In this document: piece by piece, positions 35,511 to 44,477 of the stretch | Numbering within the stretch: the first letter of the stretch is position 1 | Layout of the letters: every line of letters begins with the position of its first letter | Assembly: GCA_038249195.1 (NCBI GenBank) | Contig: JBBRWM010000010.1 | Span: 1 to 64,000, forward strand | Length of the DNA stretch: 64,000 bases | Direction: 5' to 3' | Source: JAOUEA01 sp038249195 | GTDB taxonomy: Bacteria; Actinomycetota; UBA4738; HRBIN12 | Made by a program: the position numbers and the translations under genes | The notes under the pieces: model-generated | Told to the model about the DNA's origin: nothing | The model's input: only the letters and a program-made list of their open reading frames with translations | Database searches by the model: none

Positions 35511-36167
35511 CTACGCCCCCGAGGCCGCGGCGGCTGCAAGCTCCGGCGTGATCCCGCGACTCGTGATGATCTCGTCCACCGCGCCGTAGGCCTTGGCCTC
35601 GTCGGCGGTGAGGATGAAGTCACGGTCCGTGTCCTTCGAGACCTTCTCGATGCTCTGGCCCGTGTGGTGAGAGATGAGCTGCTCGAGCAGCTGGCGCGAA
35701 CGCGTGATCTCCTTGGCCTGGATCTCGATGTCGACGGCCTGGCCCTCGGCGCCGCCGTGTGGCTGGTGCAGCAGCACGCGTGAGTTCGGCAGCGCGAACC
35801 GCTTGCCGGCGGCCCCGGCCAGCAGGAGCACCGCCGCCGCGGAAGCGGCCTGGCCCATCACCGTGGTAGCCACGTCGCACTTGATGAACTGCATCGTGTC
35901 GTAGATCGCGAACAACGAGGTGATCACGCCGCCGGGCGAGTTGATGTAGAGGTTGATGTCCTTGTCCGGGTCCTCGGACTCCAGGTGGAGCAGCTGGGCC
36001 ATGATGAGGTTGCCCACGTTGTCGTCGATGGGCGTGCCGAGGAACACGATGCGCTCCTTCAGCAGCCGGGAGTAGATGTCGAACGAGCGCTCGCCGCGGC
36101 TCGTCTGCTCCACCACCACCGGGACGAGGTAGTCGTTCGCGTTGATGTCGCTGCGCATGTTGGTCAT
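35511..36167 (-). CDS. clpP: ClpP, proteolytic subunit
   Basis: The 218-residue serine peptidase has the catalytic Ser in MGQAASAAAVLLL, His in NSRVLLHQPHGG and Asp in DTDRDFILTADEA. The sequence reads AASAA where many have AASMG, a conservative difference. ATG 36167 overlaps the tig stop (ATGA). The N-terminal extension before the mature start (about 15 residues) is probably removed by self-processing. Only one ClpP is seen in the window; actinobacteria often have two. Confidence 0.97.
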   Translation of the reverse strand: MTNMRSDINANDYLVPVVVEQTSRGERSFDIYSRLLKERIVFLGTPIDDNVGNLIMAQLLHLESEDPDKDINLYINSPGGVITSLFAIYDTMQFIKCDVATTVMGQAASAAAVLLLAGAAGKRFALPNSRVLLHQPHGGAEGQAVDIEIQAKEITRSRQLLEQLISHHTGQSIEKVSKDTDRDFILTADEAKAYGAVDEIITSRGITPELAAAAASGA

Positions 36168-37501
36168 GAGGTCTCCTCCGCGGGCTCGTCGGGCCCGGTC
36201 TCGGGCTCGGTCTCGATATCGGCTCGTTCGACCAGAAGGTCGAGGGCCTTGGTTCTGATGATATCCCCGGCCAGGGTTACGATCTGCCCGCTCTTGTCCA
36301 GTTGCTTGGCGAGTTCCTTCGGATCGCGGTCGTACGCCTGGGCGAGGCCGCCGATCTCCGTGCCGATGTCGTCTGCCGTGACCTCGAGCTCGGCCACGCG
36401 CGCCACGCCCTCCAGCACGAGGTCGGCCTTGATGCCGCGGATGGCGTGGTCGCGGGAGTCCTCGCGAAGGCGCGCCTCGTCCCAGCCCTGGCCCTCCAGC
36501 ACCTGGTCGATGGTCGTGCCGGCGCGCTCCGCCCGCTGGGCGGCGTGCTGGACGCGGTGCTCGGTCTCGTCGTCCACGAGCGTGTCGGGCAGCTCGACGT
36601 CGACGGTATCGATCATGGCCTGCAGCGCGCGGTCGCGGATCACACCCTCAGCCTCGCGCTCCTTCAGCTCGTGCAGCCGGGTCCGCAGGTCCTCGCGGAG
36701 CTCCTCCAGGGTGTCGAACTCCGAGGCGGTCTTGGCGAACTCGTCGTCCACCGCGGGCAGCTTGCGGGCCTTCACGTCCTTGATCAGCACCCGGTAGGTA
36801 ACCTGCGTGCCGGCGAGCTCCTCCCCGAAGCGCGCGGGCACCTCGTCGGCGATGTCGATGATCTCCCCCGCCTTCTTGCCCTTCAGCTCGATGTCCACCA
36901 CGGGGCCGAACTCGCCCGACCCCACGTAATAGAGGTAGTCGGTGCGTTCGAGGTCCTCGATGTCGGCGCCGCCGGTTGCGGTCGCCTTCAGGTCGATCGT
37001 GACGAAGTCGTGCTCGATGATGGGCCGGTCGGCGGGCTCCAGCTCGGAGAACCGCTCCCGCAGGCGTTCGATCCAGTCCTCGATCTCGTCCTCGGAGACC
37101 TGCGTGTCGGGCTTCAGGACCTTCAGACCGGTGTAGTCGGCCTCGGTGAGCTCGAGCCGCGGACGGACCTCGACCACGGCCGTGAAGATCAGCGGCGCGG
37201 TGTCTTCGAAGGCCTCGAGGTCGATCTCAGGATCGGCGATGGGCGCGAGGTCCTCGTCCGTGACCGCCTGGCGGTAGTACTGCGGCACGGCGGCGCTCAG
37301 GAACTCCTCGTGCACGACGTCGCGGCCAACCTGCCGGTCGATGATGGGCTTCGGCACCTTCCCCTTGCGGAAACCGGGGATCTTCACCTGGTTCGAGATG
37401 CTCCGGTACGCCGAATCGAGCTCCTTCGAGTACTCCTCCACGGGGACCTCGACGGTGAGCTTCACGGTGTGCTTCGCGGTGTTCTCGACGGTGGTCTGCA
37501 T
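36164..37501 (-). CDS. tig: Trigger factor, ribosome-associated chaperone
   Basis: The 445-residue protein has the ribosome-binding N-terminal domain (MQTTVENTAKHTVKLTVEVP; IPGFRKGKVPKPIIDRQVG with the GFRxGKxP signature), a FKBP-type PPIase domain (about 155-240; IEHDFVTIDLKATATGG, GSGEFGPVVDIELKGKKAGE) and a helical C-terminal chaperone domain. It ends in an acidic tail. Its 5' end overlaps by 40 nt the 3' end of the DUF222-HNH gene, which is on the same strand just upstream. Confidence 0.98.
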   Translation of the reverse strand: MQTTVENTAKHTVKLTVEVPVEEYSKELDSAYRSISNQVKIPGFRKGKVPKPIIDRQVGRDVVHEEFLSAAVPQYYRQAVTDEDLAPIADPEIDLEAFEDTAPLIFTAVVEVRPRLELTEADYTGLKVLKPDTQVSEDEIEDWIERLRERFSELEPADRPIIEHDFVTIDLKATATGGADIEDLERTDYLYYVGSGEFGPVVDIELKGKKAGEIIDIADEVPARFGEELAGTQVTYRVLIKDVKARKLPAVDDEFAKTASEFDTLEELREDLRTRLHELKEREAEGVIRDRALQAMIDTVDVELPDTLVDDETEHRVQHAAQRAERAGTTIDQVLEGQGWDEARLREDSRDHAIRGIKADLVLEGVARVAELEVTADDIGTEIGGLAQAYDRDPKELAKQLDKSGQIVTLAGDIIRTKALDLLVERADIETEPETGPDEPAEETS

Positions 37502-38757
37502 CCTGCGTCCAGGCTACCCGACATCCGCGGTGTAGCGGCACCTGCATCTCCAGCGTCAGATCGCGATGCGAGCCGTGATCCACCGCAAAGCGACGAGCCA
37601 TCCGGTCGTCGGAAGACCGGGAGTGCGCGGTCCATCTCCAAGCGGGCTCGACCGGCGTGGATCGCTCGGTGGTGCTGACGGCAGAGCAGGATCAGGTTCG
37701 ACAACCCGGTGGGGCCGCCGTCGGCCCAGTGGACGATGTGGTGAGCGTCGCACCAGGTGTGTGGCCGGTCGCAACCGGGGAATCGGCAGCGTCGGTCGCG
37801 GACGATCACGGCGCGCCTCAGCGGCGACGGCACGACCTTGGAGCGACGACCGACATCGAGCGGTTCCGAGCGCCCGGAGAGCACGACGCGCATCACCGAC
37901 GCATCGCACGCGAGTCGCCGGGCAGTGCCGACGGAGATGGCACCGACGTGATCCATCTCGCGCGTTCCTTCTCCGCCGGTGAACGCGTCGGCCGAAACGG
38001 TGACCGTGATATGCGGGAGCTCGCCGCCGACCCTGGGCCGGTCCGATCGATCGAGCCACTGACGGCAGACCTCGCCGAGCGCATCCGCACGGCGTTGGGC
38101 CGGTGAGCGATCGTCGATGTCCTCGTTCGGGCGGCCGCGGGTCTCCGCGTCCGTGACCGCACGCAGCGCCGTCATCACCGTCTCACCCGTTTCGGGATCC
38201 AGCATGCCGTCGACGCGCACCATGCCTTGCAGCGTCACGGACGCGTGCAGCCGCCGTTGCGCCCGGAGCGCTTCGTCGCGATCAACGCCGCGTTCGCGCT
38301 CGACGGCGTCGCACCAGTAGGCGACGACGCGTCCGAGGTCGCCAACCGAGTGGATGCGCGCGGCTTCCACGAGCTGCCCTTCCGCCGTCGCGAACGCGGC
38401 GGGATCCGCGTCTCGGGCCGCGACCAGCCTGCGCACGGAACACATCGAGACGTCGCCCGCATCAACGGCGGCGCGCGTGGCGGGCATCTCGTCCAACGCC
38501 CGCGCGGTGCGCACGTGCTCGCGCGCAACACCCCACGAGGTCTTGAACACGTTTGCGAGCCACGCGGCGGCCGAGAGGTGTCCGTCGCGTTCGAACAGCC
38601 GTCGTCGATCGATCTCGGCGAGCCGTCGAAGCGCCTCCACCTGGAGTTGGTCGACGATGTGCCGGATCTCGGCGAAATCCTCCTCGATGCGCGCGTCGGG
38701 CAGCGAGGCGAGCGTCTCGCCGCGCAGGGACCCGACCGCCGAACGGAGCTCGCTCAT
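37462..38757 (-). CDS. Second DUF222 domain HNH endonuclease (13E12-type), SOS-regulated
   Basis: This 431-residue paralogue of the gene at 5325-6512 shares its N-terminal motif (MSELRSAVGSLRGETLASLP), DUF222 domain (LHASVTLQGMVRVDGMLDPETGE) and HNH domain (CRFPGCDRPHTWCDAHHIVHWADGGPT, LLCRQHHRAIHAG). I used ATG 38757; GTG 38769 is an alternative. A perfect LexA box (38788-38803) lies 31 bp upstream of ATG. The final 40 nt overlap the start of tig, an unusual invasion of an essential neighbour's leader. The C-terminal 45 residues are low-complexity Arg/Pro/Ser and may be poorly conserved. Confidence 0.9.
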   Translation of the reverse strand: MSELRSAVGSLRGETLASLPDARIEEDFAEIRHIVDQLQVEALRRLAEIDRRRLFERDGHLSAAAWLANVFKTSWGVAREHVRTARALDEMPATRAAVDAGDVSMCSVRRLVAARDADPAAFATAEGQLVEAARIHSVGDLGRVVAYWCDAVERERGVDRDEALRAQRRLHASVTLQGMVRVDGMLDPETGETVMTALRAVTDAETRGRPNEDIDDRSPAQRRADALGEVCRQWLDRSDRPRVGGELPHITVTVSADAFTGGEGTREMDHVGAISVGTARRLACDASVMRVVLSGRSEPLDVGRRSKVVPSPLRRAVIVRDRRCRFPGCDRPHTWCDAHHIVHWADGGPTGLSNLILLCRQHHRAIHAGRARLEMDRALPVFRRPDGSSLCGGSRLASRSDAGDAGAATPRMSGSLDAGCRPPSRTPRSTP

Positions 38758-38787
38758 GGCGTGGGCCACGGCGTCGTTCCCGAAGCA

Positions 38788-38803
38788 TCGAACATACGTT
38801 CGA
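38788..38803. promoter_or_regulatory. Perfect LexA (SOS) box upstream of the second DUF222-HNH gene
   Basis: TCGAAC-ATAC-GTTCGA matches the LexA operator consensus at all 12 defined positions. It is 31 bp from the ATG of the gene on the minus strand. Read on that strand, TATGTT inside the box could be the -10 hexamer, so LexA binding would block the promoter directly. Confidence 0.82.
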
Positions 38804-38867
38804 CTCTAGAGGCACCCAGAACGGGCCCCCGTGATGCCGGTCACGTTCAGCAGGAAGTCGCGTGCGC

Positions 38868-41045
38868 CTACCCGACCGGGACGGGCTCTTCCTCCTCGAC
38901 CTCGGGATCTGATGCGGTTTCCAGGCTCATCTTCGGCAGGATGCGGTCGAGCCAGCCAGGGAGCCACCAGTTCGCGTCGCCGAGCAGCACCATGGTGGCC
39001 GGCACGAGCACGATCCGCACGACCGTCGCGTCGATGAACACGGCGACCGCCAGGCCGATGCCGAACATCTTCGCGATCGGGTCCGGCTGGGTCACGAAGC
39101 TCAGGAACACGGCGATCATGATGAGCGCGGCGCTGGTGATCACGCGGGCCGTGGTGGAGATGCCGCTCACCACGCTCTCGACATTATTCCCGGTCTTCAG
39201 GTACTCCTCGCGGATGCGCGAGAGCAGGAAGACCTCGTAGTCCATCGAGAGCCCGAACAAGACGGCGAACATCATCATCGGCACGAAGCTGACGATCGGG
39301 ATCAGCTGGTCGATACCGAGCAGGCTGCGGCCCCATCCCCACTGGAAGATCGCGACGATCACGCCGTACGCGGCGCCGATCGACAGCAGGTTGAGCACCG
39401 CGGCCTTGAGCGGCACCAGGATCGAGCGGAACACGACCATCAGCAACAGGAACGACAGCAGGACGACCGCGCCGATGAACCACGGAAGGGCGTTCGTGAT
39501 GCGGTCGGAGAGGTCGATGAACGTCGCCGTGCCTCCGCCCACGTGCGCCACCGCACCCTCCGGTGTGGCGCCCGGGATGACGTCGGCGCGCAGACGCCGC
39601 ACCAGCTCGGTGGTGGCTTGATCCTGCGGCGACGTGGTGGGGATGACTTGGATGATCGCGGCATCGCCCGCCTCGTTCGGCTGGGGCGGCGTGACGGCCG
39701 CCACGCCGGGGGTCGCCGCGATCGCCGACGTCAGCTGATCGAGCCCTTGGAGCGCGGCCGGGTCGTCGATCTCGACCGCCAGCAGCAGCGGACCGTTGAA
39801 CCCCGGTCCGAACCCCTCGGCGAGAAGGTCGTACGCCAGACGGCGGGTCTCGGACGTGGGCGCGGTCCCGTCGTCGGGGAACCCGAGCTTCATCGAAAAG
39901 AGCGGGATCGCGAGGGTGAGCAGCACCGCGACCGCCCCCACGAAGTAGCGCCACGGGTGCCGCTCCACCTCGTGGCCCCACCGGGACCACATGCTCGGCC
40001 TACCGTCCGACGTGTCCGAGGACTTGCGCTTGCGGTGGACGCTCAGCTTGTCGATCGCGTTGCCGGCGAAGCCGAGGAAGGCGGGCAGGAGCGTGACGGC
40101 GGCGACGACCGCCACCAGGACGACGATCGCGGCGGCGGTCGCCATCATGCCGACGAACGCGATCCCCGAGATCCACAGACCGAGCAGGGCGATCGAAACC
40201 ATCATGCCGGAGAACACCACGGCCTGGCCCGCCGTGGCGCTCGACAGCCCGATCGCGTGCAGCGGTTCCATGCCTTCGGCCAGGTTCTGCCGGTAGCGCG
40301 TGACGATGAACAGGGCGTAGTCGATCCCGACGCCCAGACCGATCATGGAGGACAGGATCGTGGCGAACTGTGGCACGCTCGCGAACGACGCGAGGATCAG
40401 CGTGAGGCCGGTCCCCGTCGCCAGGCCGATCACCGCCGTCCCGATCGGCAGGCCCATCGCCACCACGGAGCCGAACGCGATCAGCAGGATGATCATCGCT
40501 GCCAGCAGGCCGATCAGCTCGGACGAGCCCGTACTGGGCTGCGCGCCCCACGATGCGTACTCGCCGCCGATCTCCGCGTCGAGGGCGCCCGAGCGGACCC
40601 CGTCGAGGGTGTTCTGGAGCGCGTCGAACGGCTCCACGCCCAGATCGACAGCCGGTTCGTCGTAGGCGACCCGCGCGTATCCGATCGTGCCATCGGGCGA
40701 CAGGGCGCCCTGGGTCTTGAACGGGTCCGATACCGCAACCACGTGCGGCTGGCCCCCGATGGCGTCCAACGCGGAGGTCACGGCGTCGGCTTGACCCTCG
40801 AGCGGGCCGCTCGTCGAGTGGAAGACGATGAAGGCAGAGGTGCCGGACGCGGCCGGGTAGCGCTCAGCAAGCAGGTTGTAGGCGCTTTGCGATTCGGAGT
40901 TCGGCAGGTTGAAGTCGTCGGTGAACTTGCCGCCGAGCGCGCCTCCTACGGCGAAGATCGCGACCACAGCGGCGATCCAGATCCCGAGGGTGCGCCAACG
41001 ATGGCGCGCTGCTGCTTGGCCGAGCCGATAGAGGAACGAACTCAT
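38868..41045 (-). CDS. MMPL/RND-family transporter
   Basis: The 725-residue protein has the layout of actinobacterial MMPL proteins: an N-terminal helix (WRTLGIWIAAVVAIFAVGGAL), an extracytoplasmic domain, a five-helix block (about 190-330; GVGIDYALFIVTRYR is the signature), a second extracytoplasmic domain and a second helix block (LFGLSMDYEVFLLSRIREEY). These proteins export lipids or hydrophobic compounds using the proton gradient. ATG 41045 has AAAGGT about 10 nt upstream. The gene stands alone between the HNH gene and a plus-strand IMPase-like gene; substrate unknown. Confidence 0.93.
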   Translation of the reverse strand: MSSFLYRLGQAAARHRWRTLGIWIAAVVAIFAVGGALGGKFTDDFNLPNSESQSAYNLLAERYPAASGTSAFIVFHSTSGPLEGQADAVTSALDAIGGQPHVVAVSDPFKTQGALSPDGTIGYARVAYDEPAVDLGVEPFDALQNTLDGVRSGALDAEIGGEYASWGAQPSTGSSELIGLLAAMIILLIAFGSVVAMGLPIGTAVIGLATGTGLTLILASFASVPQFATILSSMIGLGVGIDYALFIVTRYRQNLAEGMEPLHAIGLSSATAGQAVVFSGMMVSIALLGLWISGIAFVGMMATAAAIVVLVAVVAAVTLLPAFLGFAGNAIDKLSVHRKRKSSDTSDGRPSMWSRWGHEVERHPWRYFVGAVAVLLTLAIPLFSMKLGFPDDGTAPTSETRRLAYDLLAEGFGPGFNGPLLLAVEIDDPAALQGLDQLTSAIAATPGVAAVTPPQPNEAGDAAIIQVIPTTSPQDQATTELVRRLRADVIPGATPEGAVAHVGGGTATFIDLSDRITNALPWFIGAVVLLSFLLLMVVFRSILVPLKAAVLNLLSIGAAYGVIVAIFQWGWGRSLLGIDQLIPIVSFVPMMMFAVLFGLSMDYEVFLLSRIREEYLKTGNNVESVVSGISTTARVITSAALIMIAVFLSFVTQPDPIAKMFGIGLAVAVFIDATVVRIVLVPATMVLLGDANWWLPGWLDRILPKMSLETASDPEVEEEEPVPVG

Positions 41046-41168
41046 AGAGGTTGACCTTTCAGGGCGGCGGGCGACGGACAGGATAAGGGAAATCCTTTCG
41101 TGCGCGTGAGGAGACAGCCCACGATATGGAGAGCCGGCGATCGAAATGCCCCAGGTAAGCTCCGGCGC

Positions 41169-41930
41169 GTGTACGACGACGAGCTGTCGTTCGCGCTGGA
41201 GCTGGCCGACCGGGCGGCTGAGATCGGGACGAGCGTCTTCCGCGGCGACGTCCGGGTCACCATCAAGGCGGATCTGAGCCCCGTCACGCAGGCCGATAGG
41301 GCGATCGAATCGATGGTGCGCGAGCAGATCGCTGCTGCCTTCCCCGAGGACCGCGTGCTGGGCGAGGAGGGGGGCGGTGACGCCTCGGGCGCCGGGCGCG
41401 TGTGGATCGTCGATCCCATCGACGCCACCGCGAACTTCGCGCGGGCGATCCCGGTCTGGGCCACGATGATCGCGCTGCAGGTGGACGGCGAGCACGTCCT
41501 GGGCGTGGTGAACGCGCCCATGCTGCACGAGCGCTTCGAGGCCGTACGAGGCGAGGGCGCGAGGTGCAACGGCCGGACCATCCACGTAAGCGAGACGGCC
41601 GACCTCGCCGCCTCGCAGCTGCTGTTCTCGGGCGTGCGGTGGCTGACGAAGCCCGAGCGTGCCGGGGTCCTCGATACGTTGCGCCTGGCCAAACGCACGC
41701 GCGGGTTCGGCGACTTCTGGGGTCACCTCCTGGTCGCCCAGGGCAGCGCCGAGGCCATGGTGGAGGAGAGCCTGTCGCTGTGGGACTACGCCCCCCTGGC
41801 GCCCATCGTCGAGGAGGCAGGCGGCCGGATCACGCGCCTCGACGGCGGTCCGCTCCACCCCGAGGGGAGCGTGCTCACCTCCAACGGCGTGCTGCACGAC
41901 GAGCTCGTGCGCCGCTTCGCCGCCCCCTGA
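41169..41930 (+). CDS. Inositol monophosphatase-family phosphatase
   Basis: The 253-residue enzyme has the family's metal-binding motifs: LGEEGGG (E in motif 1), DPIDATANF (usual form DPIDGTxNF, so Gly to Ala at position 5) and WDYAPLAPIVEEAGG near the C-terminus. Members hydrolyse inositol-1-phosphate, histidinol-phosphate or PAP; in actinobacteria this type often resembles HisN. The Gly-to-Ala change in motif A is unusual but keeps the aspartates. Start GTG 41169. A decayed second copy is at 42976-43354 on the other strand. Confidence 0.88.
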   Translation: MYDDELSFALELADRAAEIGTSVFRGDVRVTIKADLSPVTQADRAIESMVREQIAAAFPEDRVLGEEGGGDASGAGRVWIVDPIDATANFARAIPVWATMIALQVDGEHVLGVVNAPMLHERFEAVRGEGARCNGRTIHVSETADLAASQLLFSGVRWLTKPERAGVLDTLRLAKRTRGFGDFWGHLLVAQGSAEAMVEESLSLWDYAPLAPIVEEAGGRITRLDGGPLHPEGSVLTSNGVLHDELVRRFAAP

Positions 41931-41955
41931 GGTTTCAGGATCACGCGATCCAGAC

Positions 41956-42918
41956 TCACAGCTCGAGTCTGTCCCGGCGGTCGCCGGCGCGCTGCATCAC
42001 CACGTTCGCCGCCGCCACGTCCTGAACGCCGAGGCCGGTGAGGTCGCACACCGTGAGCTGGCTCGCGTCGGTGCGGCCCAACGCCGTGCCGGCGCAGATC
42101 GTGCCGAGCTCCACCGCGCGATCCGCCTGCCCCGGCGCGTGCTGCAGCTCCCCCAGGCGCAGGCACTGGTCGCGCGAGTCCACCACCAAGATGTCGGCGG
42201 CCTCGAGGATCGCGGGGTCGAGCTCCTGCTTGTCCTGGCCGTCGGAGCCCACCGCGGTGACGTGCGCACCGGGCTTCAGCCATGCGAGCTGCACGAGTGG
42301 CTCCCGGGCCGCCGTGCACGTGATCACCACGTCCGCGTCGCGGACGGCCTCCTGCGCGCTCGCCACCACGCGGATGCCGGGGTACGAGGCCACCAGTTCG
42401 CCTACGGACCGTGCGGCATGATCCGGGTTCCGGCCCCATAAACGCACGTCGACGAAGCCCGCCCGCACCACCGCGAGGGCGTCGAGCTGCTGCCGCACCT
42501 GTCCCCCGGTCCCGAGCACCCCGACCGTGGCCACCCGTTCGGGCGCGAGGTGCTTCGCGGCCACACCACCCGCGGCGCCCGTTCGCAGGTCGGTGATGAA
42601 CCCGTTGTCGAGCAGGAAGGCGGCCGGCGCCCCGCTGTGCGCATCGAAGACCAGCACGAGGCCGTCGATCGCCGGGGGGTCCTGCGCAAAGAACCCGCTC
42701 GCCACCTTCACGGCGTAGTAGCGCGCGCCGTGCAGGTGACCGGCCTTGACGTGGATCTCGCCCTCGGACTCGGGCACGTTCAGATGGATCACGTCGGGGA
42801 GCTCGGCTCCACCGGTGGAGTACGCCGCGAAGGCGTCGGCGCACTTGTCGATGCAGGAGCCCATGTCCAGGGCGGCGCGCACGTCGGCCTCGCGCAGGAT
42901 CCGAACGCTCGTTGCCAC
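41956..42918 (-). CDS. Ornithine cyclodeaminase/mu-crystallin family protein
   Basis: The 320-residue protein has an N-terminal substrate domain (EIHVKAGHL and YYAVKV with the conserved lysine) and a Rossmann NAD(P) domain (VGVLGTGGQVRQQLDAL; VRLWGRNP). It then shows ITCTAAREPLV and AVGSDGQDKQELD. Family members cyclise ornithine or reduce cyclic ketimines (pyrroline-2-carboxylate) or alanine-type substrates; I cannot choose between these. GTG 42918. It is downstream of the IMPase remnant and PHP gene on the same strand. A link to proline-type betaine metabolism would be attractive beside the corrinoid cluster but is speculation. Confidence 0.88.
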   Translation of the reverse strand: MATSVRILREADVRAALDMGSCIDKCADAFAAYSTGGAELPDVIHLNVPESEGEIHVKAGHLHGARYYAVKVASGFFAQDPPAIDGLVLVFDAHSGAPAAFLLDNGFITDLRTGAAGGVAAKHLAPERVATVGVLGTGGQVRQQLDALAVVRAGFVDVRLWGRNPDHAARSVGELVASYPGIRVVASAQEAVRDADVVITCTAAREPLVQLAWLKPGAHVTAVGSDGQDKQELDPAILEAADILVVDSRDQCLRLGELQHAPGQADRAVELGTICAGTALGRTDASQLTVCDLTGLGVQDVAAANVVMQRAGDRRDRLEL

Positions 42919-42975
42919 GCCGCGAGGGTACCTCCGAGCCGGCCTCGGCGATCCGCAGGGCTCCGCGAGACCCCC

Positions 42976-43354
42976 TCAGGCGTCGAGGAGGAGGGCCAGC
43001 ACGGCGTCGTGCAGGATGCCGGCCGCCGCGGATCCACTCCTCGAGTCCGGAGTGCAACACGAAGGCGTCGGCCACCGCAGTCGTGCTCGACACGGCGAGC
43101 CTGCGCTCCCCCGACCACGCCCCTTCCGGTGCGTCCGGGCCCACCGTGGCCCTCCTCTTCGCCGAGCATGTCGTCGCCCGGGAACCGGGCCGCGACCGCC
43201 GAGCGAAGGGCCCGTTCGACGTGCAGGTCCACCTCGTCACAGGGGTGCGATCCCTTTTGAGCGAGAGCGTGACCTTGCCCCCGAACGCCGGCAACGTGAT
43301 CGCGGCCGCGGTCTCGGCCAGCTCGAACGCGAAGGAGAGGTCGGGGCCGAGCAC
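42976..43354 (-). pseudogene. Decayed inositol monophosphatase-family gene
   Basis: Pieces of an IMPase appear in three frames. From ATG 43354 it reads MLGPDLSFAFELAETAAAI and LSLKRDRTPVT, matching the N-terminus of the intact gene at 41169. A frameshift leads to EVDLHVERALRSAVAARFPG and DMLGEEEG (motif 1). Near the end a third frame gives ILHDAVLALLLDA and a TGA at 42976. Motif A (DPIDGT) and the central catalytic region are missing. It lies 4 nt after the PHP gene stop, so it was probably once in the same operon. Confidence 0.72.
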
Positions 43355-43357
43355 GGG

Positions 43358-44326
43358 TCAGACGGGGTTCGTCCAGGCGGTCCTGCCGGCGGCGTCGCGC
43401 GCCACGACCCGTACGTACGGGAGGTCGGGCGTGCCGGGCGGCGGCTCGAAGCGCGCGCGCACCACCAGGCCTCGGTCGTTGCGCTCTAGAACGCGCGCCC
43501 CCTCCTCGCGGTTGCGGTGGTCCCCGCGCACGCCCCAGCCCAGCTCCCAGCGCGACTGGAAGATCACCGACATGCACGGGCTGCAACGGACCTCGAGGGC
43601 GTCACCGTCGCGTCGGACGTCGTGCAGGGTCGGCCCCGAGGACGCGTACGTGTGGCCCGAGCGCAGGGCGGCGATGACCGCGTCGCGCGAACGCTCCAGC
43701 GCCCGGATCATCGTCCAGGCGTCGCCGATGTCGTAGCCCGGGTAGTGGCAATCGTCAGCCGCGATCGCGAACATCGGCTTGCCGGTCTCGAGCGCGAGGT
43801 CCCAGACGTAGGAGGAGTCGCCGCGGCCGTTCTCCCGCTCGGCGCCGGCGTTGAAGAGCTCGAGCCCGGTGAGCCCCTGGGCATCCACCACGACCTGCGG
43901 AGGAAGGCCGCTCCAATACGGGTGGGCCACGTAGGAGGCGCCGCCCTGATCGGCGATGAACGCGGCCGCCGCGCCTAGATCCGCGAAGGTGCGGAAGTGG
44001 TAGTTCTCGTCGTGGTTCCAGTGCACGCGATCTCCGCCCGGGTCCTCGGGGATGTCATCGATGCCGATCGCGAGGATCTCCGTGTAGCGGCCCGGTGCGA
44101 GCGGGTCAGCCGCGAGCTCCGCACCCGGGATGACCAGCAGGCGGTCCGTCGACGGCGCGGCGGTGAGCGTCCAGTGGTCGGTGATGGCGACGACGTCGAA
44201 CCCCGCCCACTCGTGATGCAGGACGTGCGCTTCGGGGCTGAGCTCGCCGTCGGTGGCCGAGGTATGGGTGTGCAGCGCGGCCTTCAGCCACGCGCCCTCG
44301 GCCTCGAACGGGTTCGATGCGGGCAT
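43358..44326 (-). CDS. PHP-domain metal-dependent phosphoesterase
   Basis: The 322-residue protein has the PHP fold's metal sites: LHTHTSATDGELSP (H-x-H plus D), VVAITDHWTL, AHPYWSG and AADDCHYPG. Family members hydrolyse small phosphoesters or phosphate groups using two or three metal ions. The C-terminal about 90 residues form an extra beta domain (ALEVRCSPCMSVIFQSRWEL...). ATG 44326 follows AGGAGT. It heads the run PHP - IMPase remnant - cyclodeaminase-like, divergent from the aminotransferase gene. Substrate unknown. Confidence 0.86.
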   Translation of the reverse strand: MPASNPFEAEGAWLKAALHTHTSATDGELSPEAHVLHHEWAGFDVVAITDHWTLTAAPSTDRLLVIPGAELAADPLAPGRYTEILAIGIDDIPEDPGGDRVHWNHDENYHFRTFADLGAAAAFIADQGGASYVAHPYWSGLPPQVVVDAQGLTGLELFNAGAERENGRGDSSYVWDLALETGKPMFAIAADDCHYPGYDIGDAWTMIRALERSRDAVIAALRSGHTYASSGPTLHDVRRDGDALEVRCSPCMSVIFQSRWELGWGVRGDHRNREEGARVLERNDRGLVVRARFEPPPGTPDLPYVRVVARDAAGRTAWTNPV

Positions 44327-44477
44327 GCAGGACTCCTCGTGGACATATGGACGGTCTCACGCTACCCGCAGCGAGGGCCGGGAACCTAGGCCCGGTCCTC
44401 GTCGGCGACTCGGTGCTAGGTTCGAGGCCGAGAGCACGACCGCCCACCGGGCGCCGGAGGACCCCAGGAGGTACTCC

